The notes under the pieces: model-generated
Told to the model about the DNA's origin: nothing
The model's database searches: none
What the model saw: the letters and a program-made list of their open reading frames with translations, nothing else
Source of the DNA: Eunapius fragilis
Lineage: Eukaryota; Porifera; Demospongiae; Spongillida; Spongillidae
Direction: 5' to 3'
NCBI GenBank assembly: GCA_963681505.1
Contig: OY811976.1
Coordinates: 2,120,916 to 2,184,915 of the forward strand
Length of the DNA stretch: 64,000 nucleotides
Shown: one piece after another, positions 22,100 through 34,639 of the stretch
How the letters are laid out: each line of letters starts with the position of its first letter
Position numbering within the stretch: position 1 is the first letter of the stretch
Made by a program: the position numbers and the translations under genes

Positions 22100-23000
22100 A
22101 CATCTTCATATTCATAGTCTTTTGATGGTTGAAAAGGATAAACAAGTCAATTTAAATCACCAATAGCATGAAGAAATGTGATAGTTGTCAGGTATTTCAA
22201 TATGAATTTTTATTTGGGGTCGTCAGGGATGTAAATTGTATCACAATAAAAACTGTATTTTAATTTGATTTTTACTGTACAAATTAAGAATCATTAAATT
22301 GTGTAGTGGCAATGGAGTGGATTGGGGGAGGGGGGGTAGACCCCCCTCCCTAAATATAGACACCTTCTGCCGTGCATGCAACTTTACTTCATAAAGCAAA
22401 ACGATGTAACACATTAATAAAAAAAAAATAGGAGTTATGCTGCTTCAAAGGGGAGTCTCATGAGAAGTACCCTTGTATTGCAGTGAGCAAAGTTTACAGC
22501 TGTACAACACACTGGTTATGCATTAGCTTGGGTACTCTCCAACAATCTCATCATCAGCTTCTTAATCTGTGCAGCTGAACTAAGCACTGAATTTGTGAGT
22601 CATGGATGCATGTTTTCTCTGCAGTCATGTAGATGATACGGGCAAAAAGGGCTTAGGGAAAGGAACATAGCTCTAATACACATGTACATATTATCAAAAC
22701 CAACATTGACGTCATAGACAATACAAACCATATCATAGTATTCAGCATTATATTTACTAGTACATGTACCAATAAAGCACCTGTGTTCCATGCACACACC
22801 AAGCATCTTATAAAGAAAAGTCAAGATGAGGTACATGTAGATGGGCCTTGATACCCACTATCACCAATGTGATTCACTATTCTAGATTATGTTCACCTGA
22901 AGAAAAATTCCATTAAAGTTCCAAAAAAGTAAAGTGTATGTTCTCAGTTTACATAAGCCTCATTAAGTTAGTCAAAAATAACATGCTAATTAAAGCCACG
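22100..23000. other. No gene recognised
   Basis: AT-rich sequence with a short G-rich/C-rich stretch at 22320-22350 (GGGGGAGGGGGGGTAGACCC). No exon or transposon end could be supported. Confidence 0.45.
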
Positions 23001-23297
23001 CAGGGGCGGATCCAGGATTTCAGAAAAGGGGGGGTTGCTAATTTATATTAATGAAGAGGGGAAGGGGTCTGGGGCGGAGCCCCAGCCGCCAAAGCTTTTT
23101 TATTATATCATGCGCAGAACACTACATAACGTCATGATACTGCCTTGCCGTTTGTTTGCTCGCAGTGCTGCAGTTGTATATGAAATTCAGCCATCTTTAC
23201 CTCGCAATAATTCTTACAAATGATAATTATTCATTACGGGTTTGAAATGGGGGGTTGCAACCCCCCCCCCCCCCCCCCCCCCCCAACTGGATCCCAC
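23001..23297. mobile_element. Small hAT-like element with CAGGGGCGGATCCAGG end
   Basis: The left end CAGGGGCGGATCCAGGATTT is the same type as at 11137. The right end follows a 25-bp C tract and reads AACTGGATCCCACG. It contains the phrase GGTCTGGGGCGGAGCCCCAG, a small GC palindrome. The terminal repeats are imperfect and no target duplication could be confirmed. Confidence 0.5.
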
Positions 23298-23599
23298 GTA
23301 TAACACATGTTATGTAGTGATAGGTGTATACAAATATTATTTTAAATTCCTTTCCATCTCACCAGTTCTTATAAAGACAGTTAGGTCCTATTTCCGCGAT
23401 GAAATTCTTCATAAATGAATTAAGCCGTCGTATGATAATAAGGACTTAGCAGTTTCAAGTAAGGTTAAGGTCATTCAAATCAAGATCACTATTGAGTATG
23501 TTATATAAGTACCACGACCTGATCTGGCCTTCCTTGGAGGACGGAGTAAATGATGAGGAAGTTATGGAGTAAGTGTGCACACCTTTTCACATTTGGATA

Positions 23600-23810
23600 C
23601 ATTTGGACGCTCCTACCTGAAGATCTGGCCGTTTGGAACTCAACGGAGTATCGGACCTTGTAAATATTAATTAAAACAGCATGCCACACCATTACTACGT
23701 GTGAAAATACATTTTGGGTCTCACTCATGCCGTATACTGACGTTATACAAGGTCCGATACTCCATTGAGTTCCAAACGGCTACATCTTCAGGTAGGAGCG
23801 TCCAATTACT
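23600..23810. repeat. Inverted repeat (about 60-bp arms)
   Basis: GACGCTCCTACCTGAAGATC and on through GTATCGGACCTTGTA (23608-23662) is mirrored by TACAAGGTCCGATACTCC ... AGGTAGGAGCGTC (23745-23803). The arms are separated by about 80 bp and would form a hairpin. It may be the remains of a foldback element. Confidence 0.8.
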
Positions 23811-23959
23811 TCCCATTTGGGTCATACAAAAAAGGGTCTTGTTTCTTCTTTTCGTTAATTTTTACTTTATCTGTTATGTGCACGGTTTCCCGCTCGATTC
23901 GTGCCAATAACTTAAGTACCATTTTGCATTGCCTAAATCAGTGGCGCATGTTTAGTTCT

Positions 23960-24440
23960 GGTTATTTAAGGTAGCATAGTATCAGTTGCCATTAGCATGC
24001 AATATAAGCCACGGCTCAATTCTGCTTGCATCGAACTGAATAAAGCCTTTGTTTGTTTTGTTTTCTTTTGCAAGTTGCGCCTTAACATAAACAGAGCGGG
24101 GGTGGCCGACCGCTACCGTTTAAAAGTTAGACAGTATGTTGAACAGTAAATCAAATGCCAATAGTATTACTAGTATATATAAGCCCCGGCTCAATTCTGC
24201 CTGCATTTAGTGCATTGAACTGAATAAAAACTTTTAAATTATTTGTTTTCTTTTGCTTAACATAAACAGGGCCGACCGTTATCGTTGTAGTATCAATAGA
24301 ATTAGCATTACTAGCAATATAAGCCACTGCCTGCATTGAACTGAACACAGCCGTTTTTGCAAGTTGTTTTTCTTGCATAAACAGGGCGGGATCGAGTGGC
24401 CGACCGCTACCGTTTAAGTTTAGGTATGTAGAGTAAGTAG
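23960..24440 (+). repeat. Three partial tandem copies of an LTR-like sequence
   Basis: The words ATATAAGCC(A/C)CGGCTCAATTCTGC, GCAT..GAACTGAATAAA, TTTTCTTTTGCAAGTT and AACATAAACAG..GGGGTGGCCGACCG recur three times at about 150-bp spacing. Each has a TATA-like box followed by an AATAAA signal. This could be tandem solo-LTR material or a promoter repeat. No body of an element is attached. Confidence 0.55.
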
Positions 24441-24640
24441 AATTTGTAATTAATTAACAATATAAACCATGCACGATCGGTCAAAATTTTAGTGTTTTTC
24501 AAGGTGCCGATGGTTTCGCCTGAATACGGACGAATTACTGTCTGCCCTTCGTATAAGCACGCCTCTCTATAAGCTCATTCCCTCGTTATAAGCTCATGGG
24601 TGTGACCTAAATTAATTCATAACCCACGGTATATTTTGCA

Positions 24641-24754
24641 TGTATGACGGTTATTGGGAACTGATATTAATGAGTGCTAGGCGCATGCGTGTGATTAACC
24701 TATACATAGTGTCTGTATCCAGGATTATACGAGTGTTGTATTTCCGCTGCTACA
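24641..24754 (+). repeat. Left short LTR of a mini Ty3/gypsy element
   Basis: Starts TGTATGACGG and ends GCTGCTACA. Most of it (GGGAACTGATATTAA ... GTGTTGTATTTCC) is repeated directly at 26124-26226. At 114 bp it is short for this class. Confidence 0.75.
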
Positions 24755-26123
24755 GATGAGATGGTAGACCGCTACAAGTGGTGTCATGAATGTGCAGTCT
24801 GTAACTCCAGGAAGTCGCCACCGAAAGGAAGAGCACCGATGGAAGCGTGTTTGGCTAAAAGGCCGCTTGAACGCGTGGCAATGGATATTTTGGGCCCCCT
24901 CCCTGAGACCCCTCGTGATCATCGCTATATACTGGTGATAGGCGACTATTTTACGAAATGGAAAGATGCTTTTCCCCAAAGGGATATGGAGGCCACATCT
25001 ATTGCTAGGGTACTGGTAAACGAATTCATATGCATGCCGCTTTGGGGTACCTGACAATTTCATACCGACCAGGGAAAGAACTTCTAGTCCAAACTTGTAA
25101 AAGAGGTCTGTATTTTGCTTGGAGTGAGGAAAACATGTACAACACCCTACCACCCCCAGTCAGACTGGTTGGTAGAAGGATTTAACAAAACACTACTGGA
25201 AATGTTGAGCCAAGACTGTTCTGGAAGAGGAACGTGACTGGGATCTTTTTTTACCATCGCTTTTGTTTGCGTATACTAATAGGACAAGCGCTCATGAAAC
25301 CACATGCAGGTACTACACCGTTCCAGCTAATGTTCGGCCGTGACCCTCGGTTGCCCGAGGACTCCAGAATATCGGTCAGTGAATGAGTATGGTACCGCAT
25401 TAATAGAACGGCTGCAACAGAGCTATCAGTGGATTCTGAAACATGCAGTAAAAAGCAGCAACACCAAAAGGCTGTTTATGATTAAAACACACGCGGAAAG
25501 TAATACAGTGTAAATGGCTTGGTATTTCTTAACAGTCCGGCTGTACCAAAGAACAGGAGCAAGAAGTTCTACAGACCATGGCGGGGGCCGTTTAGGGTAG
25601 CAAAAGTGATTAGCCCGTGTGTTTATCGTATATTTGACTGCTCTAACTTCAGAAAAAAATATGTTATTCATTTCAATAGATTAAAGCCTGCCCTTACTAA
25701 GGAGGAACAAGGGCAATTCCCTCAATAAAAGAAACAGTGGGAAGATGACAGCGGTGAGAGCACCCCTGAACATGCACGTCGTGAAGAAGAGGAAGAGGAG
25801 ACTGAGTATATTATAGAGGAATCCAGCGAGAGGGGGGATAGACAAGATAGACAAGGGGTTATGGCAGATCCTGAAAGGAATGCAGTACAGTCACAAGACG
25901 GGGATCATTTAATGAGTGGATCGGATGGGGAAGAGGGACAGGCAGAGGAGGCAGATCAGGTCAGAGATACAGAGGACTCTTTCGAGGAGGCGGAACCAGT
26001 ATTACGGAGGTGGACGAGGTACAGAAGGCCGCCGGACAGATACGGGAACCCATTGAGCCTTCCTGACGTGGAATCTGACGACGATACATGAGTGTGTGGA
26101 CACAACCTGATAAGGGGGAGCTG
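24755..26123 (+). pseudogene. Ty3/gypsy integrase remnant, internally deleted element
   Basis: The frame right after the LTR reads a zinc-binding end (CHECAVCNSRKSP), then the first catalytic Asp (VAMDILGPLPETP), a stop at 25051, HTDQGKNF (second Asp), and YHPQSDWLVEGFNKTLLEML (Glu). The C-terminal part (NRSKKFYRPWRGPFRVAKV ... YVIHFNRLKPAL) is a GPY/F-type module. Gag, protease, RT and RNase H are all missing, and stops and frame shifts interrupt the rest. A Glu/Arg-rich tail (25740-26090) precedes a purine tract (AAGGGGGAG) at the right LTR. The body is only 1.37 kb, so the element is a deletion derivative. Confidence 0.85.
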
Positions 26124-26226
26124 TGTAACGGGTATTGGGAACTGATATTAACGAATGCTAGGCGCATGCGTGTGATTAACCTGTCTGTAACCAGGATTAT
26201 ACGAGTGTTGTATTTCCACTGCTACA
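26124..26226 (+). repeat. Right short LTR of the mini Ty3/gypsy element
   Basis: Starts TGTAACGGG after the polypurine tract and ends CACTGCTACA. It differs from the left LTR by a short deletion (loss of ATACATAGT) and a few substitutions. The following 14 bases (GATGAGATGGTAGA) also match the sequence after the left LTR, so the true LTR end may lie later. Confidence 0.75.
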
Positions 26227-26439
26227 GATGAGATGGTAGAGACTACTACACATGTAACCACAGTGTATACTGCATGTACAATGAAACTATATTCGTCTTG
26301 CAAGTGCCATGATTATATGTGCCGCATAAGGATAACATGGATTGACAGCGATGTCTGTATAGCTCACAAAAACAGGACAATTGTGCCCATTCAGCGCATA
26401 AACCAGCTCAAAGCGCATTCGTTACGCGTTTAATGGTAT

Positions 26440-27690
26440 AAAATGCATGTGTGCGCAGTCTGTTCGCGTTACATGCTGCCATATCGGAGTCCGTATCGAT
26501 CGCAAAAGCTAGGAACAAACTCACGGTGGATGAGAAATGCAGGATTGCGCGTAGGAAAGTCTCCACGGGTGACTCGGATGAGAAGGTTGCTGCGTTGTTT
26601 AACCATGTCTCTGGAAAGCAGATCTGTCGGAAAAGCAGTGCGTGCTGGATTCCAAGATCTAAGCCCTTACGAACCAGACAAAAATAGATGTAGGAGGCGT
26701 GCCCCGATGTGGCCACTACTAGACGAGGGGCTTTTTTCTTGGTTTAAAAGGTACGTCTTTGCTATAGAGTTTGAGTGTGTATAGCAAATACTGATATGAT
26801 TACTTCACATACTCTCCAGCGTACGTGCGCGCAATGGAATGCTTTCCGATGCTCTGATGCTGTCAAAAGCATCAGAATTAGCCATGTACCTGCATATTAA
26901 TCTGGAGCCACCCAGATGTATTCAGCTACTCCTGTGACTTCAGCAGCCACACCTCCTGTCACTCAGACATCTGCAGCCACACCTCCATCTTTTGTCCCAT
27001 CCACATCTGGAGCCACACCTCCATCTCTTGTACCATCCAAATCTGCAGCCACACCTCCATCTCTTGTACCATCCACCACACTTCAATCCACCCTTCCATC
27101 TACCTCTTCTGCAAACATGCTGGATGATGATCACACTGCTGATGAATTTAGCAATGGTTGGCTAGCCAAATGGGAAAAAACGCCAAGTCTTCTTTGTGCA
27201 CCTTCACGGGGAAGCAGGTGGCGCTGACCAGCAAGGTGTTGCTAGAGCCCAGAGGGAGCTGCCAGATATTCTGAGTCACTACAGACCAGATGACATCTTC
27301 AATTTTGATGAAACAGGTTTATACTACAGACAGGCAGTAAGTGATGTTGTATCAATACCAATTTATAGATTATTTTTCAAAACTTTGAATTACTTAAGCC
27401 TGACCGTATACTCACCACAACAACCGATGTGAAAGGATTTAAGAAAGAAAAAGATCGCATAACAGTGAGGAGCTGTTAATGTATGTGGAACTGAGCGCTT
27501 TAAGCCCATCATAATTCATAAATACAAGCATCCTCGCTGTTTTGGAAAAGCGTCAACCCTGATACTGTGGTGTCTTATTACTACAATAAGAAGGCTTGGA
27601 TGCGTAATGAGGTAAATGTAGTATAATGCATGAGCTTCAAATTTGAGTCAACTCATTGCGATTTTCTGCAGGTTTTCACTGATAGGTTCT
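26440..27690 (+). pseudogene. pogo/Tigger-like transposase, broken
   Basis: In order: a CENP-B-type helix-turn-helix (KLTVDEKCRIARRKVSTGDS ... AALFNHVSGKQI), a second DNA-binding piece (MWPLLDEGLFSWFKR), a Thr/Pro-rich insertion made of 36-bp repeats (26930-27090), SNGWLAKW, then the DDE_1 domain start (IFNFDETGLYYRQ, first catalytic Asp), CGTERFKPIIIHKYKHPRCF, and NKKAWMRNEVFTDRF. The frame changes several times and stops occur. The later catalytic Asp and Glu/Asp are not identifiable. Such enzymes cut and paste DNA flanked by TA. This copy is inactive. Confidence 0.78.
26930..27090 (+). repeat. 36-bp coding repeat (AATPPSLVPS)
   Basis: About five in-frame units of roughly 36 bp (TCTGCAGCCACACCTCCATC ...) encode TPPS-type repeats between the two DNA-binding pieces of the pogo-like transposase, an unusual insertion for that family. 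Confidence 0.75.
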
Positions 27691-28252
27691 AGGCAATAAG
27701 CTAGCGAAACAAAGGTACGGGAGTCTTTTCCGAAAGGAACTACAAGGTGTTGTAAAAGGAACGGAGGGAAGCGGACGTAGCAAAAAGTATGTGGTTTGTT
27801 TTGACGAGGTTACAACTATGAAGGCTTTCTCCACTCGAAGCTTGAAGCCGCTTAGTAGTTGTAGAGAATGGCAAAGCTGGACCAAGCTTTACTTTAACAG
27901 ATAAAGCAGACCATGCACTAAATGATTCTTCCGTTGGCGATGGGCGGCTACCTACCGATGACGACGATATCGAGTCATTGCATGCGGAACGGGACGGCGA
28001 TATTTCTTCGGATTTTGTCGCTTCTGTGGCTATTGCCTGCCACGGTGTGGAGTGAAAGGTGGTTGAAGGCGTGTTAGAGGACTGGAGATGCGCTCCTCAG
28101 TATGGGGCGCACATCATGTGGGGAAACGATGCAGATGAACTCCTAGCAGGAACAGCGCAAGTACTATGACTGTCTAAACCCTGGCATGGGAGTGGAAGAG
28201 CTATTAGTGCTGATTCAGCATTTTCCAGTGTTACTACATGCAGCGCTAGCAT

Positions 28253-29011
28253 GTGGAAAAAATGGCTTACATATATTTTACAGGGTTGGTGAAAACGGCA
28301 ACAAAGTTTTATCCCAAAAGCTACATTGACCAAGTTGAGTTTGCTGAGCTTGGTGATGACATAACTCTAACAACCAATGTTAAGGGCACAACATTATGGC
28401 ACATGCGTGGGGAGAAAAAACTAAGGAAGTCCTTTGTGTCAACCCCTTCCACAACTATACCTGGAAGACCGTCTAACAAACGCCGATGGAGGGAAATGAT
28501 TGATGAAGATGGGGAAGAGATAGGACAAAGTGAAGTCTTCAATAAAACAGTAAAGCGGAAGAAAGTGGTTGAAACATACTTCGACGCTGCTTCTATTATT
28601 GACATAAACAATCATATGCGACAAGGAGGTGTGGCAGTAGAAACAGCATGGCAATCACAGTCCTGGGCCAGTCGTGTAATCTCAATAATCCTTGGAATTG
28701 TAGAAACTGATGCATACCTCCTCTACAAAAAGTTTCATTCTGGAGGTTCTAAAATAAGCCATTCAGACTTCACTGAAGCTGTTGCTAAAGGCCTGTTGAT
28801 TCGCAGAGCACACTGTGCAAGTACAGGGAACTCAGAGACTTTGCCACATGACATTGTCCCTCTTTCATCACTTTCTTACTACAATAAGAACTCTCCCAAT
28901 ACTGCTGTTACATATGCCAACAGATTGTGCACTATTTGCAAAAGTCCTTGCAAGTACCTTTGTCAGGTTTGTTCGGATTGCAATATGCGATCTAAAGTCA
29001 AAGAATGGTAG
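28253..29011 (+). pseudogene. piggyBac-like transposase, C-terminal half
   Basis: A clean 252-codon frame contains AASIIDINNHMRQGGVAVET followed by ASRVISIILGIVETDAYLLY, which fits the end of a DDE_Tnp_1_7 (piggyBac-type) catalytic domain (Asp-x-x-Asn-H/N-x-RQG block, then the hydrophobic helix). It ends with a Cys-rich tail, CTICKSPCKYLCQVCSDC, like the C-terminal zinc region of that family. The N-terminal catalytic Asp residues are missing or lie in the scrambled sequence at 27890-28250. The open frame suggests a fairly recent insertion. Assignment is by motif only. Confidence 0.65.
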
Positions 29012-29200
29012 TAGCTGCATAACTAAGCATATGCTGAATGGCCCACAATAAGCTAACATTGAAACAGGTGCAGGACTTCATTTACAATTGGCTGCAATTA
29101 TTTATTCAAATATATTCATCAATTTGTATGCTTGTAATCTATGTACACAATCAGCCACATCAATGGATAGAGTTTATATAAAATGTTTGAATTTGATTAT

Positions 29201-29226
29201 AAAATTGTGACTTAAGTCACAATTTT
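29201..29226. repeat. 26-bp perfect palindrome
   Basis: AAAATTGTGACTTAAGTCAC followed by AATTTT is its own reverse complement, and a partial copy (AAGTCACAATTT) follows immediately. Purpose unknown; it may be a transposon end. Confidence 0.9.
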
Positions 29227-29279
29227 AAGTCACAATTTCTTGGTCAATCTATGATTAAAAGAAGAGTCAGGAAATGTTC

Positions 29280-30610
29280 CTCTACCTGGAGACACGATAA
29301 TGATGATGGAAGCTATGTCCAATGCTGATTCAGTAGTTACTGCTGCCACTATCTGGAACTGGACAGATAAGGATCCAGTCCTTGGTCAGGCTAATGATCT
29401 TGTATGGGTGGTAGCCACAGGCAGGTGATGTTTTTAGACCAAATGAGTTACGTAAACTTGAACTTAGTGTCAAAAATGAATGTACTCCGAGGCAGTCACC
29501 TCCACAGGGAAGGCAACATGTTCTGGGAATTCTGCTTGAAGGTCACCCTGGTGTCTCACGAAGCTAGGGTATAATAGTATGGTGGTCCAAGTTGGATGCT
29601 GATCAGGAGACCTTGGTCAGAATTTTGTCAAGAATGTTCCATGAAGGTGTATAGTTACACTCATAGGAGTCATTTGCAGAGCCTTGTGCTCAGGCACATG
29701 TTGATTTCTTTGGCCCCTATTTGGGAAATGAATTCTTTATCATTGTTGATGCTCATTCAAAATGGTTAGATGTGTTTGTGGTGTCATCACCTTCCTCTCA
29801 GCAGGCCATTCAGGGACTTAAAAGAGTGTTTTCAACACATGGGCTCCCCCAGATCCTGGTTTCAGACAATGGAGCAGCATTTAGAAGTTTGAAGTTTTAT
29901 ACAATTGTTACCCGTAATGGATTCAAGCATATCAAAAGCGTGCCCTATCAACCAACCACATATGGACTAGCTAAGTGAGCAGTTCAGATAGGACGTCGAG
30001 GAAGCCTTGAAGATGACCTTGGGTGATATTGATACACGGTTATCCAGATTTTTGTTTCAACATAGGTTTACACCACATTCCACTACTGACCAGTCACCTA
30101 ACATACTCCTAATAGGACGTACCCCCAGGTCTCCCATGGACTTCCTTTCTCAAGTGTGGTAGACAATGTAAAGCAGAATCAGCAATGGCTGCAGCAGAAC
30201 CATGATCACAGGCAAACAGAGAGTTCCTTTGGAGTTGGAGACATGGTATACATGTATTCCCTAAATCAAGTTTCAGTTATGGACCTGAGTCCAGATATCA
30301 TGTGTCAGGGCTCGTGAACAAGATGGGAGATGAGGTAAAGAAGATGAAGGCATAGGTGATTTCTATTGGAGACCATGAAGAGGAAACTGTGTTGCTACAG
30401 ATCATGTTCAACTGAAACAGGTCCCATCTGCAACCACTCATAGGGAGGATACACTACCAACCCAACACCCCATCTGAGAAAGTGCATGAACCTATACCAC
30501 TTCTACAACCTACTTCGGCTGAGGTGACATCTCAAGCTGTCTATAAAGCCCCTGTATTACGTCGCTCAACCCGTCCTCATCATCTTCCAGTTCATTTTTG
30601 AATACGAAAG
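29280..30610 (+). pseudogene. Degenerate Ty3/gypsy pol fragment (RNase H end and integrase)
   Basis: Scattered frames show TIWNWTDKDPVL (end of RNase H/connection), EGHPGVSR (zinc-finger region of integrase), then an open integrase core at 29721-29978: FFIIVDAHSKWLDVFVV (first Asp), LPQILVSDNGAAF (second Asp), and SVPYQPTTYGLAK, where the usual HPxTNGxAE is altered. FTPHSTTDQSPNILLIGRTP and LRRSTRPHHLPVHF follow. The catalytic Glu is lost at the TTYGLAK position. Stops and shifts elsewhere show it is dead. Confidence 0.85.
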
Positions 30611-30629
30611 AAGTGTGGTAATTGACTAA

Positions 30630-30910
30630 TGTGTTGGTACAATTAGACTTGTAGGTTTCAAGCTTCCAGAAGTTCAGGGTGCAAGGGACATGCACGGTTG
30701 CTACTATATAAGAACTCCCCAGACTTCTATCTTTGTCTCTGCGGACCTGCAACAACGGCGCTGGTAGCTGTTCCCGTTCAGCATGAACCTGTGGCTACCT
30801 CTATTGTGATGTTATCTTTGTTTCCTGCGAGTGCCTTGTGTTACATGTAGGCTTATAGCTAGACTGATAGTGTTCTTTGTGAATAAATAAACGCTATTTG
30901 CTAATGTACA
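30630..30910 (+). repeat. Probable 3' LTR of the second gypsy element
   Basis: Starts TGTGTTGGTACAATTAGACT just after the pol tail, contains a TATA-like CTATATAAGAACTCCCCAG, an AATAAATAAA signal and ends GCTAATGTACA. No 5' partner was found, so the boundaries rest on internal signals. Confidence 0.6.
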
Positions 30911-31199
30911 TTCATTTATTCTCTCTGCACTTTCAAACATTTTTACTGCACTAAATTATTAGCAAACCTGTAATTGAATTGTCTGAGTCTTGTTCACCAC
31001 AGCTGCTATAATCATCTGGTGGAAATACTGGTGGCAAGGGCTGAGGTGGTCGTGAATGATTCACACTATGTTCCAAAATTTTCTGTAGGCATTCTGTCCA
31101 CATTTGGTGGTCCGCCTAAATGGGAAATCTTTAAGTCAGCATGTGATTACTTATACAATACACTCAAACGCAAACCATAAGACTTTTGTATTGGGATAA

Positions 31200-34100
31200 T
31201 CAATTACACTTGATTATCTTAAAAATCCCCTGTTTGATATTGTAAAACGTAATGAACATATACAAACATATACAAACTTCATTGATTAACAGCATTTCGT
31301 GATCAATAGTGTAAAGGCGAATTCGTATGTTTGGAATCACAGAGAAAAGTTTATTTATTTCACTGTGGCAAGGGTCGAATGGCAAACATGTATCAATGTA
31401 TGACATCCTCTCTCGTTGACTGGTAGAGCCAGTGAACTTCTAATTGTACTTTAATTTAGCTTTCAGAATCTTCCATTAATAGCTCACTGCCGCGGCCTTT
31501 TTTGACCAAGGCAATTGCCCCCAAGGCAGTCGTATATACGCAGTGACTATCAAATGCTTACAATAGCAGATGCTGCATTATGAAACAACAACTCTATTCA
31601 GAGGGAATTTTTAGAATATCCCCAAAATGATTTCCCGGCGTCTTACGTAAACCCGGGGTTAAAACAGACATTACTCAATTACTCACCTTTGTTTGTGCTC
31701 TGAGTAGAATATTCTTTCGTTTCGATTGTCTTCCAAAATATATTTTTATCGGAAATTGGGCATCTTTTGTACTTGTGGTGGAGTCGACCCTTATGATGTC
31801 AGAGCATGAAAATTCTGTAACCTTAAGTATGGTATTCTTCAAAACTACTATCTAACAGAGATATAATACAGTTACCTCTTGTGTGCTTTCATTAATGTAG
31901 CGAATTGTGTCTGAATCAATTGAGAATGTATATTGTATCCAAATGCTTCGTAAACCTCGCGAACTCTTCATTTCCAGCTGCCCTTTCATGTTACCTAAAT
32001 CACAATCGATGCGTGAGAAATGTACTGTGGACATAATTGACCATTATTTTATTGACAAGCAATATAAAAACATTAATTGTTGTGCATGCAGTCAGATTTA
32101 CATTTGGAGATACAATAATCATTATCCAATAAACACATTTTAAAGGCTTTCTGGCTTCCTCCCTGCTTAGTGAATAAAATTGGCTTTACAACTTTACAAC
32201 TATACCGCAGCAATACACTGAAATAGTCAGTTTTTAAATCCGGGAATAAAGTGAGGCGTTATAACTCATAATGTGCCACTTTAATCACTATTCTCTACAC
32301 GCTCTTAACAGTGCAGGAATTCCTTATAAAAGATTGGAAAATGTTTGAACTACCGTAAAACGAACGACATTCGTCGCACACAAACAGCAGATGCAATGAG
32401 TACGAGTAGGTCCGCCACCAAAACGTATGTAGCACGTTTGCTGCTTCCGAGTCCATTCAAGCAGTTAATGATAGATCGCCATCACCTACGCATAGGCGCG
32501 TTAACCTACATGTAGGCGCTGCAAATCGCTTTATTCCAACAATAGGGACATTGAAAAGCAGGGACATTGAAAAGGCTTGCTACTTAAGCTAGTTTGCAGC
32601 ATCCCAATGGAAATGAAATACTTAATGCTAAGCAGCTATTTGAGTTTGCTGTCAGAGAAATAAAGGGGATCAGTTTCTGCTATGTCACCTCCAATGAACA
32701 CAGAGAAGAAGTAAACCTTTTGCGTGATACACTTGACAGATCAAAACAATGCCAGAAACTCAGAGGTTTCACAACTTTAAGCCAATCGATAAATTAACAA
32801 TAGAGGGGAAGAACTATTCCACTAGCTCAAAGGCATACCAGAAGAGAGTCAGCAAACTCTAGCGTTGCTTGTGTAACGATATTTATCATTCGCGTGGTCT
32901 GTGTGTATTCTTAGCACCCACTTATCACATTTGCTAAGCCTCTAGAATTTTGAAAACAATAACACTTTGACGCAGTACTACGCCTTTGCCTTCCATCTTC
33001 AATTTTTAACAGTAGCCTGCCAACAGCTGTCTAAATGATCAGCAGGAAAAAAAAAATCAAAAAAGTGATCTTATTGAGTTTTTTTCAAAATCAGTTTCTA
33101 CATTGACCAGAAAGGGTGGCTATAAACACATTGCCAATGATGAAAGCTATGCATGTACTGAAAATGTTTGCTATATCTGTTTCACACGTGGAGAAAATTG
33201 GCATTGTTTACTTTTGTGCAGTAAACAAAGACATCAAGAAATTAATCAATGAGGTTTGAATGAACAATGATAGGACTGTCTCATATAAATAATTGTTTTT
33301 TCAAAAGTAGACATAGGTGTGTTGAAGTGGTTAAGAATGACCCAGTCCAATCACTTGTTACTACTGAGGCTTATAAGGTTCGATCCAAATAGATATAGTA
33401 CGATCAAAACAGGTACAACCGTTAACAGACACAAGGCGTTAACCCTTAAACTGCTATAGGCCACCAAAGTGGCCAAGCCAGATCTTTAAGATAGGTGCTA
33501 ATTATTTGTATGTGGTTAACTCATACATGTATGTCGCTGTACCAGAGACTGTTCTTTGAAAACAAAGTTGCCTTGTAGACCAATCAATGTACTACAAATC
33601 CCATAAGATAATGTAGCTGGTTGTACCACACATTTAGTTGCAGCCTCAGGTATCTGGTGTATTTGAATATTGGTGCATGAAAACTTCCCACATCATAACA
33701 GTGTGTGTGAGATTATTCATAGTCATGACAGCGACTATTATTATATTCAAATTAGGAATGAAATGATTGTTATGAGTACTCGAGCACCATGGGTACAACC
33801 ATGCAGTTAATCACATTAATTATTCATAGTTCCATCGCATAGCCTCTATAGAGGAACAGTTAAACTAATGAACTAGTCAGGGGAAGGGGGGGGGGGGGGG
33901 GGGGTGGGGGTTATATATTCGCGCATGAGATTTGATTCCCTCTTGATGACTTGTGTTCGTGTGCGAGTACTGTATCAAACTACATCATCCTAATATTGCA
34001 TTGTCTATAATCCGTAGCCAAACAACACAGGGGTGAAAAATGCGAAAGAAGAGTTCGGGCGATACCTAGAGGTGACAAAGACTAGACGCATACTATAGGA

Positions 34101-34540
34101 AGAGAGAAAGGAGCTCTCATTATAAATTTCTAAAAGTGATGGAGATCCGAAATTGAAGTTTTGGATAAAAGAACGTCAGTTCGAACTACTAGATTATCCT
34201 GGAGAAGGAGCAATGATTACAAATGGCCTCCCCAAACACCCAAGTCACATGGCACGGTGGAATGAGGCAATGCAAAGATAGAGCTCCTGTCATATCGGTT
34301 CCAGCAGAATTCATGGTCACCAGAAGGTTTGTGTAGGTACATTTTTGTTTACATTTGTTCCTAGTTCGTTGTACAGACTAATAAGCACATGTGTGCATGA
34401 GACAATGTAGATTTTACAATACGATCTGGTGCTTGGTCGACCACTCTGGTGTACGCATCACTGACGTCATTACACTGTAGCACTCAAGGCCACGCGCTAG
34501 CGGTCTCCATTGTTTTATTGTGTGACTGGATGACATATAT
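31200..34540. other. Mostly unannotatable AT-rich region
   Basis: I find no clear gene. Weak items: an open plus-strand stretch at 32600-32797 after TTTGCAG, reading HPNGNEILNAKQLFEFAVRE, of unknown family; a poly-G tract at 33887-33905; degenerate frames at 34020-34320. It may contain decayed transposons I do not recognise. Confidence 0.4.
32600..32797 (+). CDS. Unrecognised open segment, possible exon or transposon piece
   Basis: Open from an acceptor-like TTTGCAG: HPNGNEILNAKQLFEFAVRE ... CYVTSNEHREEVNLLRD. It looks like real protein composition but I recognise no family, and no partner exon is visible. The TAA at the end is followed by AT-rich DNA. Confidence 0.3.
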   Translation, partial: HPNGNEILNAKQLFEFAVREIKGISFCYVTSNEHREEVNLLRDTLDRSKQCQKLRGFTTLSQSIN

Positions 34541-34639
34541 GGGCTGTGTGTAACTTGCTCAGGCACAGAGGTTTACACGTTGTTATTGGAATCGAAGTTG
34601 GGAAGGGGGGGGGGGGGGGGGGGGGGCATACGCGTGCTA

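Noticed and set aside
24145..24378. Short minus ORF over the LTR-like repeats
   Set aside because: Lies across repeated non-coding TATA/AATAAA units and matches nothing.
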